In this document: positions 42,546-51,615 of the stretch, piece by piece
Layout of the letters: the number at the start of each line of letters is the position of its first letter
Position numbering within the stretch: position 1 is the stretch's first letter
Assembly (NCBI RefSeq): GCF_003610455.1
Contig: NZ_RAQK01000001.1
Coordinates: 1,054,001-1,118,000 of the forward strand
Direction of reading: 5' to 3'
Length of the DNA: 64,000 nt
Origin: Sulfitobacter guttiformis
GTDB taxonomy: Bacteria > Pseudomonadota > Alphaproteobacteria > Rhodobacterales > Rhodobacteraceae
Position numbers and translations under genes: made by a program
Notes under the pieces: model-generated
Seen by the model: the letters and a program-made list of their open reading frames with translations, nothing else
The model's database searches: none
Told to the model about the DNA's origin: nothing

Positions 42546-43267
42546 GCCGTGCTGCAAGCGCGCTTATTTTCGCGGTGATATTGTGGCAAGCCGTCATCCT
42601 AGTTACCGATGTGCCGCGATTTATCTTGCCGGGCCCTGCGCTGGTGGGGCAAGCCCTCTGGGAAAATGGCGCGTTGATCCGCGAAAATGCACTTTGGTCT
42701 GCGGGGAACCTCGCACTCGGCCTTGGTATCGGGATCATTCTCGGGATCGAGACGGCGCTTTTGCTCGCGCTGTCTCGACGTGCGCGGTGGCTGGTGCACC
42801 CTTTGCTCGTCGCCGCTCAGGCCGTACCAATCTTTGCACTCGCGCCTGTGATTACGCTCTGGTTGGGGTACGGGATGCCCTCCAAGATCGTGACTATTGC
42901 GCTTGTTACATATTTTCCGATTGCATCGGCGATGTTCGACCGGCTGATGGCCCTACCTTCGGGTCTGGTAGATCTGTCCCGGCTTTCTGGCGCGGATAGG
43001 TGGCGCGAAACGCTGTTGCTGCGCCTGCCTTATGCGGTTCCCGGGCTGCTGTCAGGGCTTCGCCTTGCGATAGTCTATGCGCCATTGGCCGTGCTGATAG
43101 GAGAATGGGTCGGATCGTCACAAGGGCTTGGGCATCTGATCCTAATGTCGAACGGTCGTGGTCAAACGGCGCTAATGTTTGCCGCTCTGATTGTGCTCTC
43201 GTGCCTGTCCCTTTGTCTTTGGCTTGCTGTTGAGGCACTCTCAAGACTGGCAACCAAATGGCTTTAA
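42533..43267 (+). CDS. thiX: ABC transporter permease (ThiX)
   Basis: The 244-residue permease has six predicted helices and the BPD-type cytoplasmic loop SRLSGADRWRETLLLRLPYA near residues 145-164 that docks the ATPase. The start at 42533 is preferred because it overlaps thiZ and begins with a hydrophobic helix; the frame is open further upstream without support. With thiY and thiZ it forms a complete importer for HMP-type precursors. It is the last thi gene; no terminator is obvious within 60 bases. Confidence 0.88.
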   Translation: MRRLSRAASALIFAVILWQAVILVTDVPRFILPGPALVGQALWENGALIRENALWSAGNLALGLGIGIILGIETALLLALSRRARWLVHPLLVAAQAVPIFALAPVITLWLGYGMPSKIVTIALVTYFPIASAMFDRLMALPSGLVDLSRLSGADRWRETLLLRLPYAVPGLLSGLRLAIVYAPLAVLIGEWVGSSQGLGHLILMSNGRGQTALMFAALIVLSCLSLCLWLAVEALSRLATKWL

Positions 43268-44121
43268 AGTAATAGAACCAGTGTACGAAACACTTAAATA
43301 GATCAAAAATTGGGTGGGGGTGCCTCCGCTGGAATGTAATGGGTCAACCTTTTCCAAACGTTCTGCAACGCTTTTGAGAACATATTAGATACTGCGGGCG
43401 CTGCAGACAGCCTTTTGGACGCCTGCAAATGAACGCGGTCCCGGCTTTTCTTTTTCCTCGACAGGTAAGACCAGCCAACACAATGCGGATCCCCTCTTCA
43501 GCTGAGTAAGTCTGGCGTAAACTGCAAAGGATGTTGTTCACCACCTGTTCGGAGCCATCTTTCGCTGTTCATGGCTGCTCCGTCATTTCGATCAGATAGA
43601 CGATAAGAAAACCAGAAATTCTCCGTTATTCAAATCTTCAAATTTGCCCCATGAGTGCTGATATCAGGCATTGAAGGGAGCTAAACCTCAGGGCATCTGG
43701 TCTGCGGACAACTGCATTGCGTTTTAGTGCGTAACGACACCAAGATTATCAGGCGCGTTCTTGCACCCCCTCAAAAATTGCATACCTACTTCTGGACAGC
43801 AGTGCAGCCTACCCGTTCACGCGGTGCAAATATTATCTCGACGGAATTTCGCTATCCGTTTAGGCCCAATTGCCGCACTCTATTTCTTCAGTATATGCTG
43901 TTAGGGGAATTGTACGAAAGCGTCGCTTGCCCAAGCCGAATTGATCCAAGCATCAATAGCTTGCTACAAAAACGGTGCGCCCGATAGTTTCGGTTTACAC
44001 TAATTCTAATTTACGGATGTATACAGAAATGGTTTTGATAAGAAACCGATCCAAAAAACCTAAAATCGCTCAACCTGCGATCACGTCCTCAAAACACTTC
44101 TGATAAGAACGTTGGTAAAAT
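43268..44121. other. AT-rich, decayed intergenic stretch between thiX and tRNA-Trp
   Basis: About 850 bases. The only recognisable content is a transposase fragment at 43344-43544 on the minus strand. The remainder (43545-44121) shows no supported gene; a plus-strand frame at 43727-43987 has no recognisable motif, and its codon pattern is unlike the neighbours. Confidence 0.5.
43344..43544 (-). pseudogene. Remnant of an IS3-family transposase OrfA
   Basis: The minus strand encodes LRQTYSAEEGIRIVLAGL, very close to the N-terminal helix of IS3-type OrfA proteins (RRTYSAEEKIRIVLEGLRG). After this the frame degrades and the helix-turn-helix and leucine-zipper parts are absent or shifted. Terminal inverted repeats and orfB were not found. 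The resemblance is from memory of the family. Confidence 0.45.
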
Positions 44122-44197
44122 TGGCAGGGGCTGAGGGACTCGAACCCACGACCCTCGGTTTTGGAGACCGATGCTCTACCAACTGAGCTAAACCCCT
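44122..44197 (-). tRNA. trnW: tRNA-Trp (CCA anticodon)
   Basis: The minus strand folds into a full cloverleaf of 76 bases. The acceptor AGGGGTT pairs with AGCCCCT, the D arm is GCTC-AGTTGGTA-GAGC, the anticodon stem is TCGGT/ACCGA with loop CTCCAAA (anticodon CCA), and the T arm contains GTTCGAGT. The 3' CCA is encoded. One T-T mismatch lies in the T stem. The gene often adjoins secE in related bacteria but is separated from it here. Confidence 0.96.
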
Positions 44198-44859
44198 ATG
44201 CCGATGATCTGGGTAGTCCGGATTGCGCGCAGGATCAAGAGGGATAGCGACCACAAAGCTTGAATTTGATGCATAAGTTTGTCGATAGACTTGCTGGTGA
44301 CCATCTTTATTAGGCTACGCTGTGACTTCGAGAGAATTTGGGGCTTTGCACGATTCCTGCACCAAAGCGCTTTGGGATCTCTACATGTGTCATCCCAACT
44401 ACATCGCCCCGAATTTGCTCTGTATGTAGCCCAAACACGGGCGCTGACTTTGCCAGTTAGCGTAAACCCCTCGAAAATTTTCTGTTAAGTTCGGAAACGA
44501 TAAATACCCCCAAAAGTGCTGATCGAGCATTTTCTACGCCGGATTACTATCGCTCAATTCTTGTTCTAGGCACGTCCTCTTTGATAGTGCAAAATATCGA
44601 CCTTGTGAGCTTCATCTTGTCACACTGCGGGCTGATCTCACCCCCCCGCCATCGCTAATTCAATACTTACTAGCGTTAGCAATTCGTGCCGCATTTTCCT
44701 TAGACCGCCTTTACAAGGCGTGCCCATTGCCAGCCTCTTATAAGGATCAACATCACAAGCCCTCCATCGCGCAAATGAAATTCTGGCAATAGATTCCAAA
44801 GGATCGCCGATCAACTCAGGATGGCACATATCAGCAGCAACTACGTCTTTTGAGACCTA
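44198..44859. other. Intergenic stretch upstream of tRNA-Trp
   Basis: About 660 bases with no supported gene. It should carry the tRNA-Trp promoter on the minus strand. A minus-strand frame at 44638-44829 resembles nothing I recognise. Confidence 0.45.
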
Positions 44860-45388
44860 TTTGGACCTCCTGCCGCGCACCACGCAGAACGCGGAGGCGC
44901 GCTGCCATCAGATGCGCACTCACCACAGTGCTTAGCGACCATTCCGGTTTCGTTGAATTCATCGCCGAAAACGCAACCGCGCCTGAGGTGAATAGCGGAT
45001 GCCCCGCCCCCTCGACATGAGAACGTCGCAGTCGCGCGGCCGCGATGTCGCGCAGGGCGAGCACTCCCTCGCCGCTTACACCGTGCTTAAGTGTGAAGAA
45101 TACCATTCGTCAGTCAGACATATTTTCTTCAATCACATTCGCGATGCGTTTCTTGCGGATCAGATGCTCGCTTACGAGCAGCGGGATCAAAAACTCGAAC
45201 GCGCCGCCAGCCCACATGCGCCGGTCAGGGCGCACCGGCGGCATAACCCCAAAAAGGCTGGGATGCCCGTCAGGACCCAGAATTGCCATGAGGACGGCCG
45301 GTGGAAAGAAAAACCAATGTGATGGCGCCGGCAGCATGTCGCGCATTTGCAGCTTTGCAAAATGGGCACGCCTTGCCTGTTTGATCAA
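44860..45388 (-). pseudogene. Frameshifted FAS1-like/MaoC-type acyl dehydratase
   Basis: Two overlapping minus-strand frames together match the FAS1-like dehydratase (3-methylfumaryl-CoA/mesaconyl-CoA hydratase-like) family. The first carries LGPDGHPSLFGVMPPV and RRMWAGGAFEFLIPLLV, the typical family core. A frameshift near 45106 leads to MVFFTLKHGVS and, further on, AVAFSAM and VVSAHLMAARL, which correspond to the family's FSALTFN and VVHGPL-x-ATLL stretches with the histidine-rich piece between them lost. The N-terminus is missing. The gene is clearly broken. Confidence 0.6.
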
Positions 45389-45619
45389 ATTGGTGACGGA
45401 TTACACCCGTATAAAAGGGGCATTCTAAAACCATATTCACGCCTAATATAGTCACAGGCTTTTGGTTCACATCCGCCCGCCTGACAAGAAAAGCTTCAGT
45501 AACGCCCTGATCAGGAGCGCGAAAAAATATCGGCCAAATGTTCGAGAATTACCCTCGGTAAAAGAAAAATCTGCTATCTATCCGTAAGGGCCAGAATCTC
45601 TACTGACTATAAGCTTAAA

Positions 45620-45647
45620 AACAAAGGCCCCCCCATTCGGGGAGGCC
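45620..45647 (-). terminator. Intrinsic terminator of the second tuf gene
   Basis: Same GGCCTCCCC-GAAT-GGGGGGGCC hairpin followed by TTTGTT as after the first tuf copy. Upstream sequence (45619 and lower) is unrelated to that beyond copy 1. Confidence 0.85.
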
Positions 45648-45690
45648 TCTGCATTTACGAGATCGCGGAATGGCCTTGCGACCGCCTCGC

Positions 45691-46866
45691 TTACTCGGTG
45701 ATTTTTGACACAACACCCGCGCCAACAGTGCGGCCGCCTTCGCGGATCGCAAAGCGCAGACCATCTTCCATCGCGATCGGTGCGATCAGCTCTACGTTGA
45801 ACTGAAGGTTGTCGCCCGGCATAACCATTTCAGTGCCTTCTGGCAGCTGTACAGTACCGGTCACATCCGTCGTACGGAAGTAGAACTGTGGGCGGTAGTT
45901 CGCAAAGAATGGCGTGTGACGGCCACCTTCCTCTTTGGTGAGGATATACGCCTCTGCAGTGAACTTGGTGTGTGGCATAACCGACTTTGGCTTACACAGA
46001 ACCTGACCACGCTCAACGCCTTCACGGTCGATACCGCGCAGCAGAACACCAACGTTATCACCAGCTTCACCACGATCCAGCAACTTGCGGAACATTTCAA
46101 CGCCTGTGCAGGTCGTTGTTTTGGTGTCGCGGATACCAACGATCTCGATGCTGTCGCCAACGTTGATCACGCCACGCTCGATACGGCCTGTCACAACTGT
46201 ACCACGACCGGAAATCGAGAACACGTCTTCCACCGGCAACAAGAACGGCTGGTCAACAGCACGTGCAGGTGTCGGGATGTACTCGTCAACAGCGGCCATC
46301 AGAGCAACAATCGACGACTCGCCGATTTCTGGCTGGGTGCCGTTCATTGCATGCAGCGCGGACCCGGGGATGATCGGGATGTCGTCGCCGGGGTACTCGT
46401 ACTTCGAGAGCAACTCGCGGATTTCCATTTCAACCAGCTCGAGCAGTTCGGCGTCGTCGACCTGATCAACCTTGTTCATGTACACAACCATGTACGGAAT
46501 ACCAACCTGACGACCAAGCAGGATGTGCTCGCGCGTCTGTGGCATCGGGCCGTCTGCTGCGTTCACAACAAGGATCGCGCCGTCCATCTGCGCCGCACCG
46601 GTGATCATGTTCTTCACATAGTCCGCGTGGCCGGGGCAATCGACGTGCGCATAGTGGCGCGACTCTGTCTCATACTCGACGTGGGCTGTGGAAATCGTGA
46701 TGCCGCGTGCTTTTTCTTCGGGCGCGCCGTCAATCTGGTCATAGGCTTTGAAATCACCAAAATACTTCGTGATCGCAGCTGTCAGTGTCGTCTTACCGTG
46801 GTCAACGTGGCCAATCGTGCCAATGTTGACGTGCGGTTTGTTACGTTCAAACTTTTCCTTTGCCAT
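45691..46866 (-). CDS. tuf: Elongation factor Tu, copy 2
   Basis: This encodes the same 391-residue EF-Tu as 13014-14189 with no amino-acid difference, including [17 protein letters not shown] and NKVD. It is monocistronic, with its own promoter at 46927-46955 and terminator at 45620-45647, whereas copy 1 is the last gene of the str operon. In many proteobacteria the second tuf lies near tRNA genes and secE; here tRNA-Trp is about 1.5 kb downstream. The DNA identity over the gene is kept by gene conversion in other bacteria. Confidence 0.98.
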   Translation of the reverse strand: MAKEKFERNKPHVNIGTIGHVDHGKTTLTAAITKYFGDFKAYDQIDGAPEEKARGITISTAHVEYETESRHYAHVDCPGHADYVKNMITGAAQMDGAILVVNAADGPMPQTREHILLGRQVGIPYMVVYMNKVDQVDDAELLELVEMEIRELLSKYEYPGDDIPIIPGSALHAMNGTQPEIGESSIVALMAAVDEYIPTPARAVDQPFLLPVEDVFSISGRGTVVTGRIERGVINVGDSIEIVGIRDTKTTTCTGVEMFRKLLDRGEAGDNVGVLLRGIDREGVERGQVLCKPKSVMPHTKFTAEAYILTKEEGGRHTPFFANYRPQFYFRTTDVTGTVQLPEGTEMVMPGDNLQFNVELIAPIAMEDGLRFAIREGGRTVGAGVVSKITE

Positions 46867-46926
46867 GGTGGGCGCCCTTCCAAAAGTTCAAGGACCCAAC
46901 GCGGGCCCGTATTGCATATGGCGCGC

Positions 46927-46955
46927 GGCATATTTGGTCTGGCAGGTAAAATCAA
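46927..46955 (-). promoter_or_regulatory. Promoter of the second tuf gene
   Basis: Minus-strand TTGATT (46950-46955), a 17-base spacer and TATGCC (46927-46932) form a plausible sigma70 promoter about 60 bases before the tuf start. Predicted start near 46920. Confidence 0.5.
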
Positions 46956-47013
46956 GCGGGTCTTGTCATCCCGCCCGCAGTTTCGCTCAAAACTGCCGCC
47001 ATCATAACCGCGC

Positions 47014-47655
47014 CTATTCTTCCAGACTGTCCACGGTAGCAGCATTAAGCGTCTCGGGCGCGTCATCACCCGCGTCCGTCGTAGCAGCAGCCTTCGAGGG
47101 CTTGCCGTTAAACCAGCCTTCTTCGCGGTTTTTACGCACCAGAAATGTCTCGATTTGCTTGACCGCGTTCTGACTGAGATTTTTAAACTGCTCCTCGGCC
47201 GTCTTCGTATAGCCGGATCCGACAAGCGGCCCCTGATCAAGCGATTCAAATACTGTGATCTGATGCGCGGTGGGCGTCAGCTTTTTGTTCGCGGCATCGT
47301 CCCAGACAGTAATTCGGATGATCATGGCCGATTTTGGCGCCGCAACCACGGGCACACCCGGAGGGGCCAGACAATAGCCCTCGATCGAAATCCCGAAATG
47401 GTAAAGGCGGTCACCTGTGTAGCGGTCAAACCGTTCGGCTACTGCAGATTGTAGCATTGTGGTCATCACGTCTGTTTCCAGTTCGCGACAAAGCGGCACT
47501 TTTTGCACCTTAGGTGCGACCACGACATTGTGCTTCAAGCTGAAATCACCCAGCGGCACAGCAGCCTGTCCCAGATCGGAGGCCCCGTTACATGCAGCAA
47601 GAATACCTGCCACAATCAATGCACCTACTACCCGCATCGTTCTGATCCGACCCAT
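47014..47655 (-). CDS. Putative lipoprotein of unknown function
   Basis: The 213-residue product starts MGRIRTMRVVGALIVAGILAACNG, a signal peptide with a lipobox-like LAAC at residues 19-22. The mature part has no recognised domain; it contains MIIRITVWDDAANKK near residues 112-126 and a long acidic C-terminus. ATG 47655 has GGAGG five bases upstream, which is better than the in-frame ATG at 47670. It lies just upstream of the second tuf gene and is divergent from the P450 gene. Its function is unknown. Confidence 0.6.
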   Translation of the reverse strand: MGRIRTMRVVGALIVAGILAACNGASDLGQAAVPLGDFSLKHNVVVAPKVQKVPLCRELETDVMTTMLQSAVAERFDRYTGDRLYHFGISIEGYCLAPPGVPVVAAPKSAMIIRITVWDDAANKKLTPTAHQITVFESLDQGPLVGSGYTKTAEEQFKNLSQNAVKQIETFLVRKNREEGWFNGKPSKAAATTDAGDDAPETLNAATVDSLEE

Positions 47656-47784
47656 CCGATCCTCCGTCAAAGTTCAATACCAGCGATACCGCAACCCTCA
47701 AGAGGGCGCAATGCACAGCACCTCCGCATTGGAAGAGGACGCCCGCCGCCCTACCTTCGCAACATTCCTTGCAAGGATCCTGCG

Positions 47785-49137
47785 ATGCCGATGACCCAGT
47801 TGCCTGTCCGCGTGCCCTTGATCGACTTCGATCCGGGTTTTTTCAAAGCCATCGCCAACATGCGCGAAAACATCCTGTTGGCCATTCCCGCACAGGCGTT
47901 GGAACAACCGATCTTTTCGGGCCGCACAATGGTGCGCTGGCACATGATCATGGAGCCCGTAGCGATCAAACGGGTATTACTGGATGCCGTGGATGACTAC
48001 CCCAAGTCCAATGTCACCAAAACGTTGCTAGGGCCTGCTATCGGGGACTCTCTGTTTATTGCTGAAGGCGCGCACTGGCGTTGGCAGCGGCGCGCAACAG
48101 CACCCGCCTTTGCACACCGCAGCGTTGCCGCCCTCGGCCCCGTAATGAGCATGGCCGCCGAACAGGCCTGCACCCGTATCGCAGCCGCGGGCCCAAGGGC
48201 TGTTGATCTGGCGCAGGAGATGGTCACGACGACCTTTGACGTGATCGCTGATGTTACATTCTCCGGCGATGACATGATGGACCGCGCTGCCGTACATGAT
48301 GCGATCGAGGGCTACATCACACAGGCGGGGCGGATCAGCATCCTTGATCTGCTGGGCGCGCCTGCGTGGGTGCCTCGACCAGGGCGGGCCGACGCCACAC
48401 ACCTTCTCGAACAGACAAAAGTGACTGCCGATGCAGCAATCGAGCGGCGCCGGGACAAAGGCCCGCGAAATGTGCCCGACCTGCTGGACCTTCTGCTTGC
48501 AGCTGAAGATCCCAAATCAGGCCGCACCATGACCACGTCGGAACTGCGCGACAACCTGTTGACCTTTATCGTAGCGGGCCACGAAACCACGGCGCAAACG
48601 CTGGCGTGGGCGCTGTATCTGATGGGTCACGACACGGGCGCACAGAACCACGCACGCGAAGAGGCACAGCAGGTGCTGCAAGGGCGTATTGCGGGGGCCG
48701 GTGATCTGGCTGCCTTGCCCTACATCCGCAGTATCATCGACGAAACGCTGCGCCTTTATCCGGCGGGCGGTCTGCTGTCACGTACAGCGCAGGCTGACGA
48801 TACCCTATGTGGCACCGTAATCAAAAAAGGCGAGACGGTGATGATCCCCGTGTATGCCCTTGGGCGGCATCGGGATTTATGGGAGGATCCCGACGCATTC
48901 CGACCTAAGCGTTTTTTGGATCGCAAGGCGATCGACCGTTACGCGTATCTACCGTTCGGCGATGGTCCGCGTGTTTGTATCGGCGCGTCCTTTGCCATCC
49001 AAGAGGCTGTGATTATCCTTTCCACCCTACTGTCGAGGTTCCGCTTTGAGGCAGTAAAAGGGCGCACACCAGATCCAAAAATGCTGATCACTTTGCGTCC
49101 TGAAGGCGGCGTCTGGATGACCTGTACGCCAGTATGA
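47785..49137 (+). CDS. Cytochrome P450
   Basis: The 450-residue protein shows all P450 hallmarks: the I-helix AGHETTAQ at residues 264-271, ETLR (E-x-x-R) at 320-323, and the heme loop FGDGPRVCIG at 391-400 with Cys398 as the thiolate ligand. It lacks a membrane anchor, so it is likely soluble and needs ferredoxin or a similar donor. The start at 47785 has AAGGA upstream; the frame is open earlier without motif support. It is convergent with the M48 protease gene six bases downstream. Substrate unknown. Confidence 0.92.
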   Translation: MPMTQLPVRVPLIDFDPGFFKAIANMRENILLAIPAQALEQPIFSGRTMVRWHMIMEPVAIKRVLLDAVDDYPKSNVTKTLLGPAIGDSLFIAEGAHWRWQRRATAPAFAHRSVAALGPVMSMAAEQACTRIAAAGPRAVDLAQEMVTTTFDVIADVTFSGDDMMDRAAVHDAIEGYITQAGRISILDLLGAPAWVPRPGRADATHLLEQTKVTADAAIERRRDKGPRNVPDLLDLLLAAEDPKSGRTMTTSELRDNLLTFIVAGHETTAQTLAWALYLMGHDTGAQNHAREEAQQVLQGRIAGAGDLAALPYIRSIIDETLRLYPAGGLLSRTAQADDTLCGTVIKKGETVMIPVYALGRHRDLWEDPDAFRPKRFLDRKAIDRYAYLPFGDGPRVCIGASFAIQEAVIILSTLLSRFRFEAVKGRTPDPKMLITLRPEGGVWMTCTPV

Positions 49138-49143
49138 CCGCCC

Positions 49144-50316
49144 TCAATCCAATGGCGGCGGCAGCAGATTTGGGGCGCAAACTGATTTGAGCGCCCGCCA
49201 CGCTTTCGGGCCTATAATTTCTCCGTATTTGGTATCGTCACGGGCTGCTTCACGTGCGAGGGCGATGCGACTGCCCAACGTTGGGTGGCTCACGAAGTGG
49301 GAGATGACACCCTCCGCATCTCCGTATTCTTCGCGCAGCCGCTGAAACATATCACCGAGGGCGGCGGGCGAAACACCAGCATTTTCCAGCATGCCATAGG
49401 CAAATGCATCTGCTCCACTTTCGGCACCCTGACTGTAACTTGCGCTGATCAGCTGCTCTGTCAGGAACAAAACCGCAGCGCCACCTGCAAAATCACCGAA
49501 CAGAAGACCCAGTATCCCTATAGATCCTGCCGAACGCAGGGCATGCCGCGTAGGGTCGCGGTTTTCCACATGCCCCACTTCATGGGCCAACACCGCAGCA
49601 ATTTCATTAGGGCTTTGCGCAGCGTCGATCATCCCCCGGAAAAACACAACATACCCGCCGGGCAGGGCGAACGCGTTTACCATCTCGTGATCGAGGACGA
49701 AGACCTTGATCGCATCCTTCGTATCCCTCTCGACGCCCAGCGCCACCAACATCTGCTCAAGCGCGGCGAGCCCGTCGTCGCTTTCACAAGTCGGCAAAGG
49801 GGGCAATCCACTGCCCGCCAGCGCACGCCGGATCTGCCCGAATGTTGCCTCTCCCAGAGCCCGCTCACCCGCCGGAGGCACAAACGTGGCAAGACGGTCC
49901 GCCAGCAATGGCACAAGAACTCCGATCTGGAGCGCCACCGCAGCCACCGCAGCGAGTGCCCATGCGGCAAGGCGACTGCGCCCCTTTGGCGGCGCCTTGC
50001 GTGTCAAATATTGCATCGCTCCTAACATCGAAGTTTCTCGGAGATGTAGCCGCGCCAGCGGATCGCCGGTCCAGCGCAGGATCACGCCCTCCTGCCCCGC
50101 CGTATCTTCAAGCCGGCGGATTTCATCCAGCGGCCATCGCACGCCATCCCCGTTATAGAGCGGCAGTCCGATTTCCAGCACCCGCGATGCCGGATCAACC
50201 ATCAGCGTAACAGGGCGCGCAACCGGCGCATCACCGTCGAAATATGAGCTGCCATGTCCGTTGAAATACTGGACGCCATCGGTGGCTGAATGCGGCAAGT
50301 CTGGCGGCATACTCAT
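49144..50316 (-). CDS. M48 family metalloprotease
   Basis: The 390-residue membrane-anchored protease has HEVGH at residues 245-249 (zinc-binding H-E-x-x-H) and the third ligand, Glu299, in GAESGADAFA. A transmembrane helix lies at about 116-137 and the catalytic domain follows it, as in HtpX and YggG-like peptidases. Residues 1-110 resemble a small N-terminal ligand-binding domain. The ATG overlaps the stop of the DUF898 gene, so the two are coupled. Confidence 0.85.
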   Translation of the reverse strand: MSMPPDLPHSATDGVQYFNGHGSSYFDGDAPVARPVTLMVDPASRVLEIGLPLYNGDGVRWPLDEIRRLEDTAGQEGVILRWTGDPLARLHLRETSMLGAMQYLTRKAPPKGRSRLAAWALAAVAAVALQIGVLVPLLADRLATFVPPAGERALGEATFGQIRRALAGSGLPPLPTCESDDGLAALEQMLVALGVERDTKDAIKVFVLDHEMVNAFALPGGYVVFFRGMIDAAQSPNEIAAVLAHEVGHVENRDPTRHALRSAGSIGILGLLFGDFAGGAAVLFLTEQLISASYSQGAESGADAFAYGMLENAGVSPAALGDMFQRLREEYGDAEGVISHFVSHPTLGSRIALAREAARDDTKYGEIIGPKAWRALKSVCAPNLLPPPLD

Positions 50317-51584
50317 ATGGCAGCTCCCAGATCGAGCGCTTCGGCAAAGCCTTCGGCCTCGGCAAATTCATCGCGCGCACGCTGGCTTACCTGTGCCAGC
50401 CCGGCAATATTCACGAGGCTGAGCGAGACAGCCATGTGCCGCATCAGTGGGTAGGTAACAAATGCGTGGTGGAGAACGCTCCAAAACAAGAAAACAGACA
50501 GATATAGAACCGCGACAATCGCAAGCGACATCCAGCGCGGCAAATCCGCCATCGGGTCGGCAATGCCCATCTGGTCTTCGAAGAACGCTTCGGGTCCCAT
50601 CAGGCCGATCGCCACCCCGACAATTGCCAAAAGTCCGAAGAGTAGGATGGTGTAGGCAATGGTGGTACCGAGCACGTAGATTAAGGAAATACGCATGCCG
50701 TTCAGCTTTGACGCCATTTGCACGCCCTCCGCATGCTTGTGGTTTGCAAGAATGCGTTTTGAGACAAAGCGATAGTGCACGAGCCCGTAGATCATCAACA
50801 GCATGATGGGTATCAACGCATAAAGGCGCCACCCCATGTGGAATTGTGCGGGGACAAAATCCTCTGGCGCGTCCAGAGAATTACGGAGGCCTTCAATCAA
50901 CTCACCCATCGACTGCGTATCGTGATGTATCAGCGGAGTGATGTATACCAACCAGACCCCCAACACGCCCAGCGCAAGCACGCTTGCCGCAAAGGGCATC
51001 GCGGCAGGAAACAACATCTGCCAACGCCCCCCCTGCACCAACTTGGTCGAGCCAAAATAAGTCCGGTCGGTTTTATACTTTTCCAGCCAGAATGTCATTC
51101 GCGGCCACAAAATCCCTGCCGTACAGATCGTGATGAGCCAATGCGCGAGCGCGCGCCAAGCATAGCCCCATGCTCCCTTTTCCAAGCCAAAACGCACCCC
51201 GCGCCAGCGCGTACGTGCCAAAACATACCGCCGCGCGCGATATTGCGCATAGAACCAGATCGGAATCACACCAATCACACTTGCAAGGTAACCAACGAAG
51301 GAGCTCTGAAAGAATGAAAAGCTCACAAACATTAGCAGCAGATTCACAATGCCGATGTAGAAGGTGAGGATCACTACTGCGATGAAGAAGCCTAACAGTT
51401 TCTCCAACGGATCACCTACATACTCCAACGGGTGCCCACCGGGGCGGATTGACGACCAATACCAACGTCGCAACCGCGTCTTCATCCAGAAGCGGTAAAA
51501 CCCAAGCGTCAGAACAGTCCAGAACCCCGACTTCAGGGCGAGCCAGAAGAGAGCGGACCGGGAGCCCACAAACCAAACATCCAT
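50313..51584 (-). CDS. DUF898 (YjgN family) membrane protein
   Basis: The 423-residue protein has six to eight hydrophobic helices and the DUF898 repeats, with F-W-x-K-T-R-x-R-W-Y near residue 36 (MKTRLRRWYW) and similar motifs later (WPRMTFWLEKYK-x-D-R-T-Y-F-G-S-T). Function unknown. The start MDVWFVG at 51584 is preferred; a GTG at 51635, which would overlap the parC stop, is possible. It lies directly after parC and is coupled to the M48 protease. Confidence 0.78.
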   Translation of the reverse strand: MDVWFVGSRSALFWLALKSGFWTVLTLGFYRFWMKTRLRRWYWSSIRPGGHPLEYVGDPLEKLLGFFIAVVILTFYIGIVNLLLMFVSFSFFQSSFVGYLASVIGVIPIWFYAQYRARRYVLARTRWRGVRFGLEKGAWGYAWRALAHWLITICTAGILWPRMTFWLEKYKTDRTYFGSTKLVQGGRWQMLFPAAMPFAASVLALGVLGVWLVYITPLIHHDTQSMGELIEGLRNSLDAPEDFVPAQFHMGWRLYALIPIMLLMIYGLVHYRFVSKRILANHKHAEGVQMASKLNGMRISLIYVLGTTIAYTILLFGLLAIVGVAIGLMGPEAFFEDQMGIADPMADLPRWMSLAIVAVLYLSVFLFWSVLHHAFVTYPLMRHMAVSLSLVNIAGLAQVSQRARDEFAEAEGFAEALDLGAAI

Positions 51585-51615
51585 GCCCTGCTCCGGAACC
51601 GGCGGAGGTGCTACA

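Larger units (their letters stand above)
45620..46871. repeat. Long direct duplication, copy 2 (tuf with its terminator)
   Basis: Same block as 12943-14194, offset by 32,677 bases. It is apparently identical through the terminator and the whole gene and diverges five bases upstream of the start codon. Confidence 0.9.

Noticed and set aside
43727..43987. Plus-strand gene between thiX and tRNA-Trp
   Set aside because: No motif, weak start signal and unlike neighbouring codon usage; it is treated as random open frame in decayed DNA.
44638..44829. Minus-strand small protein upstream of tRNA-Trp
   Set aside because: No family resemblance could be established and no clear ribosome-binding site is present.
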